NCBI GenBank assembly: GCA_040143965.1
Contig: JASJQH010006920.1
Span: 1-39,007 of the forward strand
Reading direction: 5' to 3'
Length of the DNA: 39,007 bases
From: Basidiobolus ranarum
Lineage: Eukaryota > Basidiobolomycota > Basidiobolomycetes > Basidiobolales
In this document: in pieces, positions 1 to 10,073 of the stretch
Numbering within the stretch: position 1 is the first letter of the stretch
Layout of the letters: each line of letters opens with the position of its first letter
Made by a program: the position numbers and the translations under genes
The notes under the pieces: generated by a model
What the model saw: only the letters and a program-made list of their open reading frames with translations
What the model was told of the DNA's origin: nothing
Database searches by the model: none

Positions 1-3000
1 AAAAATCCAACCTTTTGTTCGAGTGGTAGTTCCGACCCCACCACCAAGGGATCCTCCCTGAAAGTCAACACCGGCGAAGTGGTTGCCATTGGTGGGGATG
101 TTGGTGCCGGAAGTAAGAAACATATTCATTAGTATTTGGTTGAAGAAAACATTCTGACCTCTTTGTTTATTTTTATATCAGAGTCATCTCTACTCTTAGC
201 CATCATGGTAATGTCTACTATGCCATTTTCCGTGTCAACAAATACATGAACTAACTCTTGCTTGTTTATAGGGCCAAGTAACAAGGACATCCGGAACGTT
301 GTCTATTTTTGGGTCCATTGCATATGTTCCTTTCGACTCTTGGCTCTTAAATGCCAGTTTACGAGACAACATCATCTTTGGCTCCCCATATGATCCTGAA
401 AGATACAAAAAAATCATTCGTGTATGTGCACTTTCTAAAGATCTTGATCAGCTCTCCAATGGAGATGAAACTGAAATCGGAGAGCATGGATTCAATCTTA
501 CATTGGCGCAAAGACACCGAGTAAGTCTTGCTCGTGCAGCGTACAGCTCTGCTGATATTGTTCTCTTGGATGATACACTTAGCTCCATGTCTGCTCAAAT
601 CGGAAAGCACATATTCAATGAGTGTATCCGAGGAATTATGCGTGAAAAAGCCGTGGTTTTTGTCACAAATCAACCTCAGTACCTGCCGGAATGCGATTAT
701 GTTGTCGTTATGAAATCCGGAGTGGGTTTCGTCCAAGGAACGTACGATGAGCTTCTTCAGAAAGATTTTGATGTCAGTGCCCTTATCGGGGAAAGCATTG
801 AAATTGAGGACCCTTTTACTGTAGATGATGTAAATGAGAACACCGTGAATGAGCAGCTACCTCCGAATGCCAAAGCCAAACAGCCTGAAGAAAACTCGGA
901 ATCCTCTATGCAAGCTAACCCCAGTGAGGGCAATAACCCCTCCGTTTCCTTTGTGGACCCTCGTAATAAGGGAACTAGCTTCGCCATCCCCCGGGTGAAA
1001 ACCGCAGGTGTTCAGGGCATATCTGGAAATAGTTCAGCTCAGCCTCTCACGATTAGTAACCCCGATGCCAATGAACTTACGATCCACAGACTTATTGAGT
1101 TGAACGCTAGAACCGCAACTAGAGCAGAAGCCACTAGTTCTGCTGATGAACAAACGGTTGTGAAAATCATCGAACGTAATCAAATGTCAGTAATTGGTGG
1201 TGGGGCTCCATTGATGACCCAAACATTGCCTAATCGTGAACTGAATAGCATGGCTAAAGCTATTGAGCAGAACCAACTCACTATTCATAGTTTACATCAT
1301 GGAGTATCCGGAAACATGTCCGAGATAGATGAGGACGAGCCAAAACCCCGAAGACTGTCCAGTCTTTTGAAATACAAATATTATTTCCAAGAGAGTCCAG
1401 GCACGATAATCAGTGTATTTGTAATAGTGTTCTTTTTCATTGTGCACGGAATTCGTATCTTCAGCGGTAGGAACATGAGTGTACTTTCGAGATACTCTAC
1501 CAACTCTCTACTAACATTTTTTATTCGAACAGATTACTGGCTTAAATTGGCCGTAGACAGTTTTGACCAAGATCTGCTAACATATTACTTGCCAGTATAT
1601 GCTGCGTTGGGGGTAGGTGGTTACATTCTATTCGCCTGGGACCGATAAACTTATTTGCTGTTTCTCTTTGTAGGCAGCCTTCTTGGTTGGCATCGCTTTA
1701 CGTGGTCACATATACATTTGGATAGTCTTAAAAAAGACGACATCGTTTCACACTCGGGTTTTGAATGTATGTATCATCCCCGCTACTTCCGCTTATTCTT
1801 TACATTCGTATTTACGCGTAATTATGTTTTGCAGTCCATTATGCAAGCTAGAATGTCTTACTTCGATTATACTCCACTATCGCGTATATTGAACGTCTTT
1901 GCCAGACATCAATATCTTATTGACGATTATCTCACGGAAGCTGGCTTGCAGGTAACCTATCTCATGACTTGGATATTTGATCTTTGTTGCTAGTTGAAAG
2001 CCAGGATCTACTTGAATACCACTGAAAATACTAACCAGGATGTACCTCTATTAGGCATTACAATTTCTACCATTAGTGGTGGGAACCCTACTGTTAGTCA
2101 TGATCATTGTTCCTTTCTCCATCATTGCCGTGGTCGTTCTTCTCGCGGTTGTTGGGTAATATCCATGTTAGTTATACACAATGCTTCCTAGACACTAACA
2201 AACAAGAATTATATAGGGTTTTAATTTGGCACTCTCGCGTTGCTGAAGAGAATCTCAAAATGCTCGAAGGTATCTAGAACTCATCTCATTAAACTAGACT
2301 CTATCTACTTTGTCACTGACATCCTTGAAAACTCAGCTTATAGCAAACCTCAACTCTTTGCACATCTGTCAGCTACACTCGAAGGACTGTCAAGTATTCG
2401 CGTGTACAAATTACAAACTCGCTTCGATAGTTTCAATCTACTCAAGATTGATGTCAGTAGCAAAGCGCTATATGCTAGATCCATTGGTGAGCTCATGGTT
2501 GTTGGGAATCGTTTATCATCTAAAGTACTAACATCTGATACGTATTCTCGGTTAAAGTCAAAGCCTGGCTATCTTTGTATATTGACTTCATCGCCTCGCT
2601 TTTCATATACATTGTCTCTTTGTTGATCCTTCTCGTACACAGAGATCGTGGGGCTATTGAGGAGAGCAAAGTCGGCTTGGTCTTAACCAACGCACTACAA
2701 TTGCTAGTATTCGGACAATGGACCGTCCAAGCGTTACGAGATGCTCATGGAGCCATGAGCAATGTGAAGCAATTGGTTGAATTTACGGAAGACATTCCTT
2801 CTGAGGTACAACCGAAATAGTTGATAAGTTCGATACATCGATTTCACCATTACTTACCTTCTTCTACAGGCTGCTTTGATGTATAATGATGTGAAGCCAC
2901 CTGAGAACTGGCCTACGGATGGCGAGGTAATTCAGATCTCTTGACCCTTGCTATTTAGATCACTCCGTACTAACTTCTGCTTGGCGTGCAACAGATCGAG

Positions 3001-4277
3001 TATCAAAACGTTGTGTTGAGATACAATCGCTATGGTGTAGCTGTTCTTAAAAACGTGTCTTTCAAAATCCATGCCAAAGAAAAGGTTGGGATTGTAGGAA
3101 GAACAGGATCAGGTACCAAATCAAACTATCTGTATGAACGCTCTATAACATATGTATTTACATGATTGACTCTGTAGGTAAATCCACTCTTCTTGTTAGT
3201 CTTTTACGCATCGTGGAAGCCGCCGAAGGAAAGATATTAGTCGACGGTTTAGATATCAGCTCCATTGGATTACACGATCTTCGTAATCAGATTGATGTCA
3301 TCCCTCAAGGTAAGTCAGCTTTGGCTTTGTGTTGATTAGTATGCATGTACTGATGCTATTGACCTCCAGAACCTGTACTGTTTATTGGCACTATTCGATC
3401 GAATTTAGATCCCTTTGATCGTTGCTCTGAGAACGAAATCTGGACAGCACTTGAAGCTGTTCATATGAGCGAGAAGATCAAGTCCATGCCATTGAAACTT
3501 GATGAAGTTGTTGTCGGTACGTATAGGTTGTCTAATATTCTGACATGGACGATGAGCTGATCAATCGATTAGAAAACGGAAGGAACTTTTCTTTAGGGCA
3601 ACGCCAGCTGTTGTGTATTGCTAGAGCCATTGTGACGAAATGTAAAATTTTGTTGCTTGATGGTAAGAACAGTGCTTGTGCAGTAAGAATCCATGAACCA
3701 TCTGTCTAATTTCTATACATTTGCAGAGGCAACCAGTGCCATTGATATGCAGACGGATCAACTTGTCCGGGAAACCATCAAGAGGAACTTTGTCAACTAC
3801 ACTGTTCTCACTATTGCCCATCGTCTGAACACCATCATTGAATCAGATCGTATTCTTGTCTTAGACGAAGGAAAGGTCGTAGAGTTTGATACCCCTATCA
3901 ATCTTTTGAACAACCCCGACGGGTTTTTCTACTCTCTGGTCAAGCAAAATGGCGACGAAGCACTCCAGAAGCTGAGAAATATGGCTACGGCTCGAACCTC
4001 TCATAACCCTCTGATTTACATCACTTCAGATACGTCGTCCAGTCGTGACCTCATCCCACCTTCCCTTGATGTCTTCAGCCAGCCCCTTCACCCTGTGCCC
4101 TCGGTCATATCAAGCAATGCATCGTACATTTCTTCACACAGTGGTCAAGAATCGATCCGAATTCCCACGAAATCCTCACAACAGAACCAAACATTAGAGA
4201 CGATGTTTTCATCGACATCTGAAGCACAACCTATGCTAGATCCCAGGCCTGAAGCCTCAGACTCCAGAAATACCTAA
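1..4277 (+). CDS. ABCC/MRP-type ABC transporter, 5' partial, degenerate NBD1
   Basis: This is the C-terminal 1089 residues of a full-size ABCC exporter; the N terminus and TMD1 lie left of the window. I join 16 exons: 1-112, 182-207, 272-1466, 1533-1612, 1674-1766, 1835-1951, 2055-2155, 2217-2269, 2337-2486, 2558-2805, 2870-2926, 2995-3112, 3178-3309, 3370-3516, 3573-3662 and 3727-4277. The order is NBD1 (Walker A GDVGAGKS split by an intron), a long polar linker, TMD2 (motif [12 protein letters not shown]), then NBD2. NBD2 is canonical: GRTGSGKST, Q-loop VIPQ, signature FSLGQ, Walker B LLLDEATSAID, H-loop IAHR. NBD1 is not: the Q-loop reads YVPF, the signature LTLAQ, the D-loop LSSMSAQ and the H-loop position VTNQ. 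It would pump organic anions or conjugates across the plasma or vacuolar membrane; the substrate cannot be told. Confidence 0.9.
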
Positions 4278-4639
4278 TTATCACCATCATCATCGCACTC
4301 TGTACCATTTTCCAAATGTCTAATACTTTTTTGACCTAGTATTTACACTAATGATGTTATTGCAGGATAGCATAACCCCTGGGTATTCTCTCCTAATCAT
4401 ATAAATCAGCAGTATCTCCCAATTTTTTTTAGCAGAACCCCTCATCTTTGTCAGGCCACTTTTGATTTTGATTGATATCAATTACAATTTAACTCCATTT
4501 GTTCTTTTGTTCTAAATAAATAGAAGTAAATCCATTCGATATCATGGGATAATGATGATTTCTTTACTTTATTAGAAGTATGCCATTTAGTCCAACATAT
4601 CGAAAGAAAGGGAAACATTGGATACATTGAATCTTGGAT
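4278..4639. other. Convergent intergenic spacer
   Basis: Both flanking genes end here. It is AT-rich with several AATAAA-like signals (for example near 4514) that could serve as poly(A) sites. I see no gene. Confidence 0.6.
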
Positions 4640-5418
4640 TTAAACAGTGTTACGATCGGTCAATACACGAACAATAGATCCAAGACCGGTAGTAGCAATG
4701 ACCTAAGACAACCAAGTTTTAATGAACTATATCACTTGAAAACCATTCATATAAATCAATCACTTACTTTCTCGTGCCAACTTAAGATTACACTACAATT
4801 GTAAAGTTCGGGTGAAGCCATACCGCGATAAAGATACTTCATCAGTACGTCTAATTCTTCAGGATTAAGAGATTTCACTACAGTTGGAATATCCGAAAGT
4901 TTGGTGGAACTGAGAACTTCCATAACAACTTGTGTAGCAATATCCTAAAGAGAGTTCATCTGTATATGAATCTTCGGGAATATATCAACGATGAATAATA
5001 CTTTGACTTACCTTGGACTCTTGAACATCTTGACCATATGGAGGATCTTCGAGTGCACGGCTTAAAGCTTGAGCGTGTTGACCTCTGTAGTAAGGTTTTG
5101 GTGAGTACGAATTGGAGATAATCAACTCACATAAAAATAAATTCCCAAAAATTCGAGATAAAAATGGTTCAATACCACTGAACTTCCCATACACATACAA
5201 CCACCCCCATCTCATCTTAGGAACTTCTAAGAGAAGATAATATATGTGCACATCTAAAGTGAAAAAGTAAAAAGTACTAACCTAGATAAAATTTGTCTAA
5301 CTTCGTGAACTTTGGAGTTCACTAAAGAAGAAATCTCTTCGTTGGTTCTGGTTTGAGTATTTTCTTCAAAATATTTTTCCTCATCAAGGGCATCAATATC
5401 AAGTTTTCTGAAAGACAT
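4640..5418 (-). CDS. ARPC5: Arp2/3 complex subunit 5 (p16)
   Basis: This encodes a 149-residue protein, the usual size for the 16-kDa subunit of the actin-nucleating Arp2/3 complex. There are four exons on the minus strand: 5418-5282, 5084-5012, 4944-4768 and 4702-4640. The N terminus MSFRKLDIDALDEEKYFEE and the C terminus GLGSIVRVLTDRNTV are family hallmarks. The middle has the helical MKYLYRGMASPE and LSWHEK segments. In the complex ARPC5 tethers ARPC1 and ARPC4 and supports branched actin at endocytic patches. The start is the only Met that gives the family N terminus. It is followed in the same orientation by the bL35m gene, whose stop lies 390 bp upstream of this start. Confidence 0.95.
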
Positions 5419-5807
5419 TTTCTATTTACTAAAAGAGTCAGTATAGAGGGGAGAGAACGGTGATTATCGAAATTAATGTTTAGCCTCTTTACCGTGTTAA
5501 CGTCACTTTCGGTCCAAATTCTTAGTGATCCTAATATGATCCCTCAATTCGGATCCTATTCATTTATGTATGATCCAAGATAATTTGTTTATAATCAAGA
5601 AGCTTTCACTAAAGTTATATTCCTACAGTTATCGTAGGATGATAGTGAAGCAGATACATATCAAATAGATAGGTTTATTTTGAAGTCCACTTGAACATAA
5701 AAGAAAAATAATGCTTAGAGCTTCAATCTAATTGAAGTGTAGTAAATATTGAAATTTGTTGATGTAAAGTAAAGTATGCGTGGAAATTGAGAAAAGTTGG
5801 TCTACTT
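5419..5807. other. Intergenic spacer, likely ARPC5 promoter
   Basis: AT-rich sequence between two minus-strand genes. It should hold the ARPC5 promoter and the bL35m 3' UTR. No gene or repeat is visible. Confidence 0.5.
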
Positions 5808-6238
5808 TTAAGCATATGGTAATAACTTTTCAAGAACTCTTCTTTGAGTGGTATTGGCAATGGCAGTTTGACGCAAGTGACGTCCACGCTTAGGTGACAT
5901 GGAAGTGTTTAAATGTCTTTTACCTACTTTTTGTCTCTTGAAAAGTCCGCTACCAGTTCTTCTCCAACTGAGGTGATAAAGGTTGGTCAGGTCAAGTCAG
6001 GAAACATATTATTCATTAATAAACTATTGTAAACCTACCGTTTTTGAGTTCCCTTATGAGTCTTTAACTTGTACTTGTGTAAAAAACGCACTGGTGCAGA
6101 GAATAGAAAAGATGTCATGGAAGGGGCAGAAGGTGCGGAAACGGCAGGAGAAACAGCGAAACGACTACTAGCTTGGACCATAGGACTAGTTGCCATCCTC
6201 ATGTGGGTGGAAACGACATTTCTAACTAAACATTCCAT
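5808..6238 (-). CDS. Mitochondrial large-subunit ribosomal protein bL35m
   Basis: A 119-residue protein from two exons, 6238-6039 and 5967-5808. The first half is rich in Ser, Ala, Met and Arg without acidic residues, as expected of a mitochondrial presequence. The second half is the bacterial L35 fold: KLKTHKGTQKRW, RRTGSGLFKRQKVGKRH and the ending VLEKLLPYA. The intron falls inside the Arg codon of QKR-WRR. I chose the ATG at 6238; an ATG at 6199 is an alternative and the open frame upstream begins with a non-ATG codon. It is a structural protein of the mitoribosome large subunit. The next minus-strand gene upstream (Tom20-SET) also concerns mitochondria, but the two are separated by about 630 bp and are probably not co-regulated. 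Confidence 0.92.
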
Positions 6239-6872
6239 AAATATAAGTATTGTATACACAAGAAATTTTGGATATGATAAAATACTAGTAGGAAACGATC
6301 CAACTTCAAACTAGAAAATTGCTGGGATATATTAATATATGTGAAAACGAATTATTACCGGAAGAGAAGATGGTTGAGAAAGACATCTGTTGAATTATGT
6401 GTCGACTGTCGTAATGGTAGTATAGAAAGCTCGTAATAATACCACCAGTTGGAAAGAAGGTTCAATAATTTTCACTTCTATTCAGTTAGGGTACGATGAT
6501 AAAAATTTCCAGTTTGATTCCTTTCCCCACATTCAAAATCCATAAAATTTTTTGAGGAGGATATTTCATATTCAAATATCTCGATTACTTCTGCTTAAAC
6601 AATTACTAATTTATGAGCATTTCTGGTAGATCATCAGCGCGACATGGCTTGAGATACACGATAGAAATATCGGGTGTAAAATTAGTTCAAATTATACTCG
6701 CTTTAGGATTTATTGCTTTAATGATGAATTCCCTTGGGTAAATAGTACATTATGAATGGAACAGAAAGACAAAAACAAATAACACGCTAACAGACTTTAA
6801 ATGAAGGTGGAGCAGCGTTTATATAGCGACTTTTAGAAAACAATGGAAGTGGATTAAAGGTGCATCATTCGT
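6239..6872. other. Intergenic region with one small open frame
   Basis: It lies between the bL35m start and the Tom20-SET stop. Apart from the 42-codon frame listed separately I see only AT-rich sequence that should carry the bL35m promoter. Confidence 0.4.
6613..6741 (+). CDS. Possible small one-pass membrane protein or first exon
   Basis: A 42-codon frame begins with ATG and has a polar Arg/Ser-rich head, MSISGRSSARHGLRYTI, followed by a hydrophobic stretch VKLVQIILALGFIALMM. The arrangement is like the start of a MARVEL-type membrane protein, but only one helix is present. The final codons contain a possible donor (GTAAAT at 6737), so it could be an exon whose continuation is lost. The downstream sequence soon stops in every frame I tried. 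There is no database support; it may be chance or a decayed gene. Confidence 0.2.
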   Translation: MSISGRSSARHGLRYTIEISGVKLVQIILALGFIALMMNSLG

Positions 6873-9134
6873 TTAGTTTTTTCCAGATTCTTCAGCGCCA
6901 ACCTCTTCAAATTCAGATTCAGTCATCTTTACAAATTCAATAGACTCACTAAGAGACTCATTACCTGATCCTTCCTTGAGGGTATCTGCGTATGAGATAG
7001 GGGCGGGTGCAGCTTCTTCAGGCTTGGATTCTTCAGAAACACCTTCTTTCACTGCGTCAGCGAAAGAAAGAGGTTCTGATGATTCTTGCTCCTTGTTATC
7101 AGTGGTTTCTTTGGCAGCTTCAGCATAGGAGATGGGTGTCTCGGTTTGCTCTGGAGCAGGTTCTTTCACGGCTTCGGCGTAACTGATGGGCTCTTGCTCT
7201 TCAGCAATTTCGGGGTAGGCTTCAGTCAATGATGGGAATTCGGCTTCCTCAACTACGGGTGCTTCGACAGATTGCTCTGATTTCTCAACAATTGGCTCTT
7301 CAGTTACGATGTCAGCATAGGCCTCTGTGACGGCAGGGAACTCGTTAGTGTCACTGACTACGGGCTTTTCTTGAACTTCTTGTTCTACTGGTTCTTCGGA
7401 TGTGGGCTTGGTTTCGGCATATAAAGCAGTTTCAATTTCCTTTTCGAGTACTTCAGTTTCGGAAAGTTTCTCGCTCTCTTCAACGGCGGGTTTCTCCTCT
7501 ACAGGGTCTACGCCATTCTTACATAAATCACACTCACACTTAAGACGGTATTTCTTTACAAGTTCCTCCTTTCTCTCGGCATGTTTACGTCCATCAACCT
7601 TGACATAAGTGATGAAAAGTTGGTCACCGGCCTTGAGAGGCTTAGCAGCAACCAAAGCAAGTTGACGATTACCCTTGGGGAAGGTGACACGGGCATTAGG
7701 TTCACAAGAATGGTTAATATAACTGGTGATCTTGAATAGACCAGCACCAACAACATCTTCCTGGCGATCAGTACGAGCAAAGCTCTCAGCATCGGCACTG
7801 GCACCACCGTCTTGGTTGGTGATTCCGACGGCATTGTACATCATCTTACCCTTGAGTAAGAGGAATCGCTCGTCGTTGAGGAATTCCTCCATACCGGGAA
7901 CCTTTGTACTGAGCAAATCACGCATAGCTTGAAGTTCTTGCTCTTCCTTCTCTGTTGGCACAATCTCGAGGTACTTCAATCTTTCAAGATGGTCCCAGGC
8001 ACTATATTCTTCTTCAACACCAGCGGCGAGCTTCTGGTTTTCCTCATATACCATGTGGGTCAAATATTTGGCGATCATAATAGGAACCTTGTTCTGCTCG
8101 GTAATCTTGAAGAATTCCTCAGCTTTAGTGTCAGGGTCAGAAGTGTTACCAGTGCACAAAGCTTGATGGTGATCAGTAAAAGCAGTCTTTTGACATTCCT
8201 CAGAGCAATAGGCCGCTTTGTCGCAGCTATCGCAAGTGATTTTTTTATCATCAAGTTTGACAAGGCAATTGCCACAGAATTTACTCTCAAGAGAGGGTTC
8301 TAAGACAACGACATCTGGTTCTTCAGTGTAGATGGTTTCGCCAACTGCGAAATCCTTGGTAACTGCTAATATTCTTTTAGCGATTTTCTTGCCCTCCTCG
8401 ACAGACTCAATAAGTTCCTTGAGCTCTACATTAGTGCTACTGGGAGGGAAAACCTCGTAGTATTTCTCTTGCTTTTGCTTGAGCTAAATCAAATATATTC
8501 GTTAGTTTGTTATAATAGGAGATAGTGAAGAAACTCAACCAATCATAACTAACCTCCAAACTCATCATTCCCATGACAAGGTTGAAAACTGGCTCAGGAA
8601 CGGTCTTTTGATAAATCATGACAAGCTCAATAGGGCTAGGGTAGACCTTCAATGCTTTGAAGAAACAAACGGCAGCTTCATCATAACCTTGCTCGCCTAT
8701 ATGTAGATACATTGTAAGTATTTGATTGAATTATGAAAAGAATTAGAAACAGAAACATACCCATAGCTGCTAATTGTTCACCCTTGCCAACTTGAGTCAT
8801 GAAGAATTGCTCTTTCTCTTCGGGGGTAATAGGAAGAGGTTCATCAGCAACGCTTTCCAAGCAGGCAGCAATTTTCTGGGCAGCTTGGCTAATCATATCA
8901 TCTTCAGCAGCCTTCTTAGCTTTATCGGCTCTCTTCTTGCTCTTCTCTATCAAATCGGACAATCATACTGTTGTTAGTTGTGAAAAGATTGAAAAGTATT
9001 TAATCCAGTAACATACTGAGTTGTTTACGGAATTTAGGATCGCTTCTGCGTTTTTGGTCAAAATAGACGGCATAACCAACACCAGTAGCAACAAGCAAAC
9101 CAGCGGCAACCCAGGCGGCAGTAGAACTCTTCAT
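6873..9134 (-). CDS. Tom20-MYND-SET fusion protein
   Basis: A 685-residue protein from four exons: 9134-9017, 8946-8761, 8696-8554 and 8483-6873. Residues 1-150 are a complete fungal Tom20. They comprise an N-terminal membrane anchor (WVAAGLLVATGVGYAVYF), the basic FRKQLKKSKKR stretch, and the TPR-like core ending FFKALKVYPSPIELVMIYQKT and VPEPVFNLVMG. The frame runs on without a stop into a MYND zinc finger (C219, C222, C233, C236, C242, C246, H255, C259) and a SET domain (NHSC at 406-409, ITYV at 440-443, post-SET CxCxxC at 465-470). This is the SMYD-type order. The last 210 residues are acidic and repetitive. I infer a lysine methyltransferase fixed to the outer mitochondrial membrane with its SET domain in the cytosol. 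Whether the Tom20 part still serves import is unknown; no other Tom20 is visible here. Confidence 0.9.
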
Positions 9135-10073
9135 ATTCTCAAATATATAAAATTAACACACAAGGGAGTTTCCGAGAGGAAGGGTATGGGGTAGATGTGA
9201 TGAGGGGTAAGTTCTAATATTAAACTTGACTTTAAAGAAAGCTAATTTTTCACTACTCCGGGGAGGGGTGATGACTTCAAATGAGAGGGGGTTGCTAAAT
9301 TTACCAAAATTATTGTAATTTTTGATATTAACTAAATCGATTGAGTTATCAAGAGGCTTAATCATCATCCTCAACTGCATCCTCATCATCGCTAAGATGA
9401 AAATTTTCTCCTTATTCACCCGTGGGACCTCAAGGGAATGATTTTGGTGGATTTCCAGTCCACAATCATGTGAATCTAAAATCCACAAAGAGCATTTATA
9501 GACAATATTGAAAGTCATGCAAGAATCCTTCATTTGGTTTGATTTGAATGGCTGAGTGATGCTAGTAAATCGGAATGTTTATTCTATGCAAGTGGCGGTA
9601 AAGCGGCTCAGTTCTATTGTTTGAAGCTTTACAAGCTAGGTACTTGGAGGATTGCTTAGTGCTATGTAGTCTAGCTGCGTGCTGTGTCCGTTTGAATTTT
9701 AGCTATTGCGGCCACGTCTATATGTTAATATTTACCTTGACTTCGGATAACCACTGCAATTTACACTGATTGGTTTATTGCCAAATAGTTGGAGTTACAA
9801 TATATGCCTAGTTATGAAATAATGCTACGATTTTCCGAGACTGCCAAATTTAGTGGAGCACGTTCTCTATATCCCCTGCACCGAATAGCTTTGTCTATTA
9901 GTAAAGAGCTTTTCAATTGTCGGATATCAGTCTTTATTTCTGTAAACTGAGAATAATCTACCAGTTCAAGTGTATCTCCTCACGAAAGAATACGTATTTA
10001 TATTAAAGGCTGCTCGAGTCTCATTTATTATTATATATAGTTACACTGTTTGCTTGAAAAGTAGCTAGGGGTT
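9135..10073. other. Divergent promoter region, Tom20-SET and ATG26
   Basis: A 939-bp head-to-head spacer. It is AT-rich with some purine-rich patches near 9250-9290. A 126-codon frame on the minus strand (9153-9533) has no family resemblance and I discount it. No repeat or RNA gene is seen. Confidence 0.45.

Noticed and set aside
9153-9533. 126-codon minus-strand frame
   Set aside because: No family motif, odd composition, and it sits in a divergent promoter. Probably chance.
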